A DNA stretch of 64,000 bases from Mycolicibacterium vinylchloridicum (GTDB taxonomy: Bacteria > Actinomycetota > Actinomycetes > Mycobacteriales > Mycobacteriaceae). Below, in pieces: positions 7,469 through 13,774 of the stretch (the stretch's first letter is position 1; each line of letters opens with the position of its first letter). The DNA is taken from NCBI RefSeq assembly GCF_013404075.1, contig NZ_JACBJQ010000031.1, forward strand, positions 1 to 64,000. Reading direction: 5' to 3'. The translations under genes were made by a program, and so were the position numbers. The notes under the pieces were generated by a model that saw nothing but the letters and a program-made list of their open reading frames with translations, searched no databases and was not told where the DNA came from.

Positions 7469-10339
7469 CTAGGACGTGGGGTCGGTCGTCGTTGAGCGCA
7501 ATTGTGATCCGATGGGTCGACGGGCGGCCGCCGGCCAGTAGGCCCGCGCCAGCATCGAACGCGCTGCCCAGTCCTCAGGTTGCAATGCGTCCAAAGCGAT
7601 TTCGAGCAACACTGTAGCCTCTGGGTCGTTCAGCGCTGTGTGCAGTTCCGCGCAGTTGAAGACCTTCCCTGAGGACACTGACCATAGATCACCGGAGGCT
7701 GTGCGCCGCAGCACGAGCTGGTCGCATTCAGCCAAGGCCTCGTCGACGAGCTCGCGAGCGGGATAGTCCTCGCCGGCGCCGGACCGGGCTAGGGCCTCGC
7801 GCAGTAGCTGGCCGACTTTCACCTTGGCTCCGGTCGGATGCTTGTATCGCCACATGTCGACGTAGCGGCTCATACCTTCGGGCAGTCCGGGGATTTGCGA
7901 GCCGAACTTGCCAAAATACAGCAGATTGGCGGCCACCGACTGGCGAACACCGTTGCTGTTCACTGCATCTCGCAGCGCGTCGCGGATCACGAATTTGTGC
8001 TCGGGGCTCTTGGCCGCCGCGGATAGGCCGCGTGCGATGGCCTTGGTGTCCTCCGGTACGGGCCCGTCGAGGCTGCCCAATGCCAGTTCGATGAGCCGGC
8101 GTTGGTCGTTGGGTCGTGTTGCGGCGACGCCGTCTTCGAGGACGTCGGCGGCCAGTTCGGGTGCGGCGCGATACAGCCAGCCTGGCCAGTGGCCTGTTTG
8201 GTCGCAGCGGGCGACGATATCGAGAACCAGGGCGCGATGGTGATCGCCTCCGGTGTAGAGCCGCCCGGCGGCGAACAACCAGGTGTTGCGCCAGTGCGGG
8301 CTGGCCGCGGTGGTGATCAAGTTGTGTCGGATCAGGTCGTCGCTGCCGTCGACAAGGGCACACCCGGCCATGAGTTCCTGCAGGCTGCGCACATCGAATG
8401 AGACGGTGTCTCCCTCGTCGGGTCCCAGCAGCACAAGTCGTTTGGTGGCGACCTCGATCATGCGGGCGGCGAGCTCGTTGGCGGCTGCGATGCCGTGTCC
8501 TACGGCCAGAAGCCGCTCTTTCGCCAACTCACGCAGTTTCGTTCGCGGCATGAGACCGCGTGTCTCGAACGTGGCTTCGCACTGGACTTGCAGCAGGAAC
8601 CCGACCTCTTGGTGTAGTTCGGTGATGTCGGCGCGATGGTTGGTGAAAAAGTCCCGATAGGTGGTTGGCTTGGCGGCTTCGCGCCGAAACACCGTTTCGT
8701 AGTAGGTCCAAAAGAGCAGGTATCGGTTGGCCGGTAGGCCTCCTGAGCTGGCGACGATGACGGTCAAGATCAGCACCTGCAGTGGGGTTTTCAGCAGTCG
8801 CTCGGAGCCGGGGTTGGCCAGTGCAGCCTTGAAGGCGACCAGGACTGCTTCTCCGCGCTCGGGGTCGTCGTGGTAGCGCTGCTGCGTGACCAGGTGTGCG
8901 TAGGCTTCAGCTTCCTTCGGAAGCAGGTCGTCGAGATCCACCTGGCCGAAGTGCTCGGGCAGGAGCTGCTCGGTGTAGCCGGTGGGGCGTGTGGTCACGA
9001 CGATGAACAGGTCGGCGTCGTTGGCATCGGCCTTTTCCACCAGCGCGGTGATCTCGCTCAGCACTCGCTGGCGCGCCCTGACTTGGGTGACCTCATCGAG
9101 GCCATCGAAGATCAGGACGCAGGGCCAAGCCTTAAGCCAGTCATCGAGAGTGGCGGGATTGACGTCGACGTTGGCGGCGTGATTGATCAGGCGGCACAGC
9201 CAGCGCCGCAGTGTGGGGCCGCCGTCGTCGGGCCCCATGGCCTCGGCCATCGGGGCGAGGTCGACCCGCAGCGGCCAGCGGGCCGACCTGGGCGGCCGCA
9301 GGCTTAGCCGTTTGAGCGAAGAGTCGGTGCTGGTGATCAGGTTTGCGATGGTGGGCTCGTTGACCTCGTTTTTTGTGAATGCGGCGCGGTAGACCTGCGT
9401 GATGTATTTGGCCAGCGTGCTCTTGCCGTTTCCGGGGGCGCCGGTGATGACGAGGTGCCGCGGTGGCGGGGGCTGATCAGGCTCGTCGGACAGCCACACT
9501 GATTGGCGTAGAACGTCATCGCCGCGGGCCAGTACGGGCCGCAGTATGTTGGTGCGCTCGTTGTACTGGTCCCGCGCGGGCAGATTGACGACGACGCGCT
9601 CGATTGACTGCTTGTCGGAGTCGTCGTGGCCAGCTTCGTCGAAGCGGATCCAGCGCTGCGTCCCCAGTGTGGTTTGGGCATGATCGACCAGAACCTTGGC
9701 GAAGAGCTGCGGGTCGACCACACCCGGCAGTCGGTCCTGCCCGCTCAATTGCTGGATTCGGTGCAGGATGTCGCCGGCGGTGAGCAGGGCTGGAAATGCG
9801 TGGCGGATGCTGTCGCTGACCGTGATCGCGGCGTTGAGGTAATCGCGATGCCAGAACTTGATGTTGCGTAGACCGCGGCCGCGCGGCGTCTTTGGTCTAT
9901 CCGGTGGCCCGTACTTACGTTCCAGGAGTTCCGCGGCGAAGCGCTCGACTTGGTCGATGCCGCCGGCCGGGTCTCCCGACGACAGCCGCGCGTTGGTAAT
10001 GATCAGCAGGTTGTTGGGAAATCGGCTGCGTGGGCTCTCGGGCTCCATCCACGCGTCGATCTCCTTGCGCAGATGCGGCTTGAGCCACGCGAGGTTTCGG
10101 TGCGGGTCCTCGGAGGGGTGTTCGCACTGTTTGGCCTGAACGACCGTATAGCCGTTCCAGGCCGCATCGTCATCGCCGCTGGCCGCCCAGTCGATTCGGC
10201 CGTCGAACGTGGCTTCGCGCCCCCCGTCGGGGCCAGAGCCGTATACCTGAAGGCCGGCCCCGATCACTTTCAGGGCGAGCGCGACAGCGAGCTGCTCGAA
10301 GCCACGTGGGCTGAGCTCTTCAAGCTGGTAGTCGTGCAT
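7469..10339 (-). CDS. Mrr-like nuclease fused to a NACHT NTPase, probable anti-phage defence protein
   Basis: A 956-aa protein. Residues 1-185 look like a PD-(D/E)xK (Mrr-type) nuclease: GPDGGREA at 36-43 supplies the acidic residues and VVQAKQ at 66-71 the QxK motif. Residues 290-500 are a NACHT/STAND NTPase with Walker A GAPGNGKST (300-308) and Walker B LIFDGLDEV (409-417), followed by VTTRPTGY, a sensor-like segment. The last 400 residues are helical, with no clear repeat family, and probably form the sensing part. Bacterial NACHT proteins with nuclease effectors are known defence proteins that sense phage and then cut DNA. The gene stands alone, divergent from AbiEi/AbiEii inside a tRNA-bounded region. 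The start shows only a weak GGAT upstream. Function is inferred from domains. Confidence 0.8.
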   Translation of the reverse strand: MHDYQLEELSPRGFEQLAVALALKVIGAGLQVYGSGPDGGREATFDGRIDWAASGDDDAAWNGYTVVQAKQCEHPSEDPHRNLAWLKPHLRKEIDAWMEPESPRSRFPNNLLIITNARLSSGDPAGGIDQVERFAAELLERKYGPPDRPKTPRGRGLRNIKFWHRDYLNAAITVSDSIRHAFPALLTAGDILHRIQQLSGQDRLPGVVDPQLFAKVLVDHAQTTLGTQRWIRFDEAGHDDSDKQSIERVVVNLPARDQYNERTNILRPVLARGDDVLRQSVWLSDEPDQPPPPRHLVITGAPGNGKSTLAKYITQVYRAAFTKNEVNEPTIANLITSTDSSLKRLSLRPPRSARWPLRVDLAPMAEAMGPDDGGPTLRRWLCRLINHAANVDVNPATLDDWLKAWPCVLIFDGLDEVTQVRARQRVLSEITALVEKADANDADLFIVVTTRPTGYTEQLLPEHFGQVDLDDLLPKEAEAYAHLVTQQRYHDDPERGEAVLVAFKAALANPGSERLLKTPLQVLILTVIVASSGGLPANRYLLFWTYYETVFRREAAKPTTYRDFFTNHRADITELHQEVGFLLQVQCEATFETRGLMPRTKLRELAKERLLAVGHGIAAANELAARMIEVATKRLVLLGPDEGDTVSFDVRSLQELMAGCALVDGSDDLIRHNLITTAASPHWRNTWLFAAGRLYTGGDHHRALVLDIVARCDQTGHWPGWLYRAAPELAADVLEDGVAATRPNDQRRLIELALGSLDGPVPEDTKAIARGLSAAAKSPEHKFVIRDALRDAVNSNGVRQSVAANLLYFGKFGSQIPGLPEGMSRYVDMWRYKHPTGAKVKVGQLLREALARSGAGEDYPARELVDEALAECDQLVLRRTASGDLWSVSSGKVFNCAELHTALNDPEATVLLEIALDALQPEDWAARSMLARAYWPAAARRPIGSQLRSTTTDPTS

Positions 10340-10522
10340 GGGTTATCCAGCGGTCGTGCATGGGTGATCGGGTGTGGTGAGTCGGAGCGTTCGAATGACG
10401 ATGTGGCTCATTGTCTCGCAGGAAGAGTGACACTGTCGCGAACGACGCCACCGGCGCGGCGGCCGGTACATCTGCCGTGTCAGGGCCGCATCGGGCAGCC
10501 AGTAGGACGCGACCGTAACTTG

Positions 10523-10559
10523 TGTGCGCAATCGTATCCATTTGATACGATTGCGCACA
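10523..10559 (+). promoter_or_regulatory. perfect 16-bp inverted repeat operator at the AbiEi start codon
   Basis: TGTGCGCAATCGTATC (10523-10538) and its exact complement (10544-10559) flank CATTT. The right arm ends on the A of the AbiEi ATG. A -10-like TACGAT (10546-10551) lies inside it and there is no Shine-Dalgarno, so the transcript is probably leaderless. AbiEi antitoxins are known to repress their own promoters through inverted repeats, so this is most likely the autoregulatory operator. Confidence 0.75.
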
Positions 10560-11137
10560 TGGCAATCTGGGATCGGCTTGTTGAGCTTGCCGCCGAGCAG
10601 CATGGCTACGTCACGACGCGCGATGCGCGTGATATCGGTGTCGACCCGGTACAGCTTCGGCTTCTGACAGCGCGCGGCCGTCTTGAGCGCGCCGGCCGTG
10701 GTGTGTATCGGGTGCCCGTTCTGCCGCGCGGTGAGCACGACGATCTTGCTGCTGCCGTGGCGTGGACGTTAGGTCGCGGTGTCATCTCGCATGAGTCGGC
10801 TCTAGCGCTTCACGCTCTTGCTGACGTCAACCCTTCGCGCATTCACCTCACTGTCCCACGTGATAACCATCCACGTGCAGCCGGGAGTGGGCTGTACCGG
10901 CTTCACCGCCGCGACCTTCAGGCAGCCGACATCACCTCGGTCGACGCCATACCCGTCACGACGGTTGTGCGCACCATCAAAGACTGCCTGGACACGGGCA
11001 CTGATCCCTATCAGCTTCGGACTGCGATCGACCGGGCCGAAGCGCAGGGCACGCTTCGTCGTGCGCCAGCCGCTGAGCTACGCGCCGCGCTCAATGGACA
11101 CGGTCCCGGCGTGCGCACTAAGGGGGCGTCGGCGTGA
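10559..11137 (+). CDS. AbiEi-type antitoxin and transcriptional autorepressor
   Basis: A 192-aa protein. The first 60 residues form a winged helix (HGYVTTRDARDIGVDPVQLR...LERAGRGVYR), the AbiEi N-terminal antitoxin domain; the rest matches the AbiEi C-terminal region (AVAWTLGRGVISHESALALH, TTVVRTIKDCL). In known type IV systems AbiEi represses the operon and neutralises the AbiEii nucleotidyltransferase. The ATG at 10559 begins inside the palindromic operator, and the 3' end overlaps the toxin start by four bases (GTGA), the usual coupling of such pairs. An upstream extension of the frame is rejected because it would read through the operator. Confidence 0.85.
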   Translation: MAIWDRLVELAAEQHGYVTTRDARDIGVDPVQLRLLTARGRLERAGRGVYRVPVLPRGEHDDLAAAVAWTLGRGVISHESALALHALADVNPSRIHLTVPRDNHPRAAGSGLYRLHRRDLQAADITSVDAIPVTTVVRTIKDCLDTGTDPYQLRTAIDRAEAQGTLRRAPAAELRAALNGHGPGVRTKGASA

Positions 11138-12018
11138 ACCAGCCGTATTCGTCACCGCCGACGAACCTGCGCTCATTGCGTGATCGGCTCACGCAGGCAG
11201 CGCAACGGCAAGGTGTGGTGTTTGGCAGATTGCAGCGCCACGTCGCGATGGTCGTTGTCGCGCAATTCGCGGCGATACTCACCGATGACAGCGGTGCTCC
11301 GCTGCTGTTGGTCAAGGGTGGATCATCGTTGGAAATGCGGCGGGGGATCCCCGATTCGCGGACCTCCAAAGACTTCGACACTGTCGCACGACTCGACATT
11401 GAGGAAGTACACGAGCGGCTGGCCGAGGCGGGCGAGACAGGCTGGGAAGGGTTCACCGCGATCTTCACCGTCCCCGAGGAGATCGACGTTCCCGGCATGC
11501 CGGTGAAGCCGCGCCGATTCACAGCGAAACTGAACTACCACGGCAAGCCTTTCGCATCTGTTCCGATCGAGGTCTCGACCGTCGAGTCTGGCAACACCGA
11601 CCAGTTCGACGTCCTCACATCTGACGCCCTGGGCCTTGTCGGGGGGCCCGCGCTGGTATCCGTGCCGTGCATGACCGTTCCGTGGCAGATCGCGCAAAAA
11701 CTCCACGCGGTCACCGCAGAACTTGGAGGGGGCAGGGTCAACGACCGCGCTCACGATTTGGTGGACTTGCAGCTCCTCGAAGGGCTGCTGCCACATACCG
11801 AACTTTCGTCAACGCGCAGCGCGTGCATTGCCGTATTCGAAGCGCGCGCGCAGCATTTGTGGCCGCCAACTGTGGCGGCGCTCGCGCACTGGCCGGCTAT
11901 CTACTCGGGTGCGCTGGAGGGGCTGGACCACCTCGAACTTGCCCCGACTGCGGAAGAGGCTGCAGAGGTCGTGCAACGATTCGTTGCGCGGATAGAGGCC
12001 GCACGCAACGAGCCGTAG
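11134..12018 (+). CDS. AbiEii-type nucleotidyltransferase toxin
   Basis: A 294-aa protein of the AbiEii/MenT toxin family. The polymerase-beta-like active site is visible: K61-GGSS (62-65) followed by KDFD (79-82), the GS...DxD signature. Related mycobacterial toxins (MenT3, Rv1045) inactivate tRNAs by adding nucleotides to the 3' end; abiE operons give abortive infection against phage. The GTG start overlaps the antitoxin stop. Key residues appear intact, so the toxin is probably active. The target and nucleotide preference cannot be read from the sequence. Confidence 0.85.
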   Translation: MNQPYSSPPTNLRSLRDRLTQAAQRQGVVFGRLQRHVAMVVVAQFAAILTDDSGAPLLLVKGGSSLEMRRGIPDSRTSKDFDTVARLDIEEVHERLAEAGETGWEGFTAIFTVPEEIDVPGMPVKPRRFTAKLNYHGKPFASVPIEVSTVESGNTDQFDVLTSDALGLVGGPALVSVPCMTVPWQIAQKLHAVTAELGGGRVNDRAHDLVDLQLLEGLLPHTELSSTRSACIAVFEARAQHLWPPTVAALAHWPAIYSGALEGLDHLELAPTAEEAAEVVQRFVARIEAARNEP

Positions 12019-12109
12019 CGCCTTCAAACCCACAGCATGCAAGTCCGGCCAATCAGCCTCGATAGGCGGAAGGTCACCCGCAGCGCACCGACGACAATAG
12101 TGACCCCCG

Positions 12110-12131
12110 GTGTGCCGAGAGTGTGCCAAGA
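12110..12131 (+). repeat. tandem 11-base direct repeat GTGTGCC(G/A)AGA
   Basis: GTGTGCCGAGA (12110-12120) is followed directly by GTGTGCCAAGA (12121-12131), about 115 bases before the tRNA-Val scar. A close pair of direct repeats at this distance from an att core fits integrase arm-type sites. No integrase gene is visible nearby. Confidence 0.35.
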
Positions 12132-12245
12132 CGCGCAAAAACGGGCGACATGCCCTCGACGCTGTGAAACCAATGCGACGCGCTGACCTGCGTGGATCCG
12201 ACGAGAATGTACCAGACGAGACGACAGAGATACGTCAAAAAGCCA

Positions 12246-12290
12246 TTTACACACCAGCGGTCGGCGGTTCGATACCGTCCGCGCCCACCA
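12246..12290 (+). other. 3' fragment of tRNA-Val(UAC): attachment-site scar
   Basis: The 45 bases read in order as anticodon loop TTTACAC, 3' anticodon stem ACCAG, variable CGGTC, T stem GGCGG, T loop TTCGATA, CCGTC, acceptor strand CGCGCCC, A and CCA. The 5' half of the tRNA is absent: GCCA before the loop cannot pair with ACCAG. This is what an element integrated in the 3' end of tRNA-Val leaves at its far end. By orientation the element lies to the left and the intact tRNA beyond the window's left edge. Confidence 0.7.
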
Positions 12291-12308
12291 TCGGTAAGGT
12301 TTCGCGTC

Positions 12309-12698
12309 ATGCGGCTCGACCACGTCGTCTTGTGGGTCAAGGATCCCGCCGCCGCCATGGACTTCTACACCCGCGTCGTCGGCCTCGCGCCTGTCCGCTT
12401 CGAGCAGTTCACAGCCGGCGACGCGCCGTTCCCCAGTGTGCGGGTCTCCGAGGACTCGATCATCGACCTGGCGCTCATCGACACCGCCGATGACATAGCC
12501 GGCCACCGGGTCAACCACGTGTGCGTGGCGATGACCAAAGCCGAATACGACGCACTCGATCAGCGCCTGCAGGCCGAGGGCATCGACACCAGTGACCGGC
12601 TGGCCCCCACCTTCGGTGCTCGCGGATGGGGGCCAGAGGGCATGTACTTCCCGGACCCGGACGGCAACGTCATCGAGGCCCGCTACTACGACGACTGA
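12309..12698 (+). CDS. VOC-superfamily (glyoxalase-like) protein
   Basis: A 129-aa single-domain vicinal-oxygen-chelate protein: N-terminal MRLDHVVLWVKDPAAAMDFY with a metal-type His near residue 5, a central NHVCVAM strand and C-terminal YFPDPDGNVIEARYY containing the usual metal-ligand Glu. Members include glyoxalases, dioxygenases and antibiotic-resistance proteins; the substrate is unknown. It begins 18 bases after the tRNA-Val scar, so it is probably the first ancestral chromosomal gene beyond the inserted region. Its stop abuts the stop of the convergent YHYH gene. Confidence 0.8.
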   Translation: MRLDHVVLWVKDPAAAMDFYTRVVGLAPVRFEQFTAGDAPFPSVRVSEDSIIDLALIDTADDIAGHRVNHVCVAMTKAEYDALDQRLQAEGIDTSDRLAPTFGARGWGPEGMYFPDPDGNVIEARYYDD

Positions 12699-13760
12699 CT
12701 AGTGACCCATACCGGGCATGCTCGCGGCCATCGGCTGGCCCAGCGTGGGCACCACGGTATTGGCCACATTCGCCGGGTCGACCACACCGCGGAAGCAGCC
12801 CACGGAGTACGGGTACTCGCTGTTGAGCACGTAGTGGTAGATGTTCTGGATCTTGCCGTTCCACATCACCGGCGACGTCATGCCATGGCATTCATCCAGC
12901 TGGGCGTTTTTGATCTCCTTGCCGTCGGCGCCGCGCGGTCCGTAAATGCCGAACCCGTCCAGCGCGTAGCCGAGCAGCGGTGACGGACCGCTGGTCCCGT
13001 TGGGCAGGCACTTCCACGAGAACGCATGCAGGTGGTACTGCTGGCTGTAGGGATGTCCGAAGCATTGGTCCAACGGCAGAATTGAAATCGGGTTGTACCA
13101 GGCATTGGTGGACGCATTCGCAATTTCGGCGTGCCACACCGTGCCGGTCAGCGTGACGCCGGTGATCAGGTATTGGATCGGTTGCGGAGTGCTGAGGTAC
13201 TTGGGTGCCATCGGCACTTTGATGTCGAGGTTGTACGGCGAAATTCCGATAGCGGCGGCATTCGGATACGGCTGGCCGAATCCGGGGGTGCCAGGTGTCG
13301 TGTTGGTACCACCGGGAGCGCCCGCGTAATACGGATAGGCCGGAGTGCCGGATTGCACGGGGCCGAATTTGCCCATCGGCGTGCTGGGCAGACCGTTGCC
13401 TTTGAAGTACCGATAGTTCTTGTCCGAGGTGACCTTGAAGACGCTGCCGCGCGGATCGATGTCCTTGGCGGATACGCTTCCCGCCACCGTCGGCAGCTTG
13501 GCGATCACAATCGAATTGCTTGCCGCATCCACCCACGGCAGGGTGCTGGTCTGCAACGTGGTTCCCGGCGGGATGACCACCGAGAACAGTTGGCCCCCAA
13601 CATAAATACCGCCCTTCTGAGGTGTGAAGATGCTCAGATTCGGTGCAGAGTTGCCCACCGAAACCGGCGCCACCGCGGACGCCGGCGTTGCCGCTGAGGT
13701 GGCTGCCACCAACACTCCGGCGAACAGCGCAGCGACCGCGCTCTTACTGCGAATCATCAT
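12699..13760 (-). CDS. exported YHYH-domain protein
   Basis: A 353-aa secreted protein. The signal peptide runs from MMIRSK through AAATPASAVA. The long mature domain ends with the YHYH signature region (IYHYVLNSEYPYSVGCFRG) and an upstream YHLHAFSWKC. Cysteines in QCFG, WKCLP, DECHG and GCFRG may form disulfides. YHYH proteins are surface or secreted proteins of unsettled function. GAAGGGAAG precedes the ATG at 13760. It lies 14 bases downstream of the PGRS-like propeller gene, so the two are probably one operon exporting two surface proteins. Confidence 0.75.
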   Translation of the reverse strand: MMIRSKSAVAALFAGVLVAATSAATPASAVAPVSVGNSAPNLSIFTPQKGGIYVGGQLFSVVIPPGTTLQTSTLPWVDAASNSIVIAKLPTVAGSVSAKDIDPRGSVFKVTSDKNYRYFKGNGLPSTPMGKFGPVQSGTPAYPYYAGAPGGTNTTPGTPGFGQPYPNAAAIGISPYNLDIKVPMAPKYLSTPQPIQYLITGVTLTGTVWHAEIANASTNAWYNPISILPLDQCFGHPYSQQYHLHAFSWKCLPNGTSGPSPLLGYALDGFGIYGPRGADGKEIKNAQLDECHGMTSPVMWNGKIQNIYHYVLNSEYPYSVGCFRGVVDPANVANTVVPTLGQPMAASMPGMGH

Positions 13761-13774
13761 GTCTTCCCTTCGAT

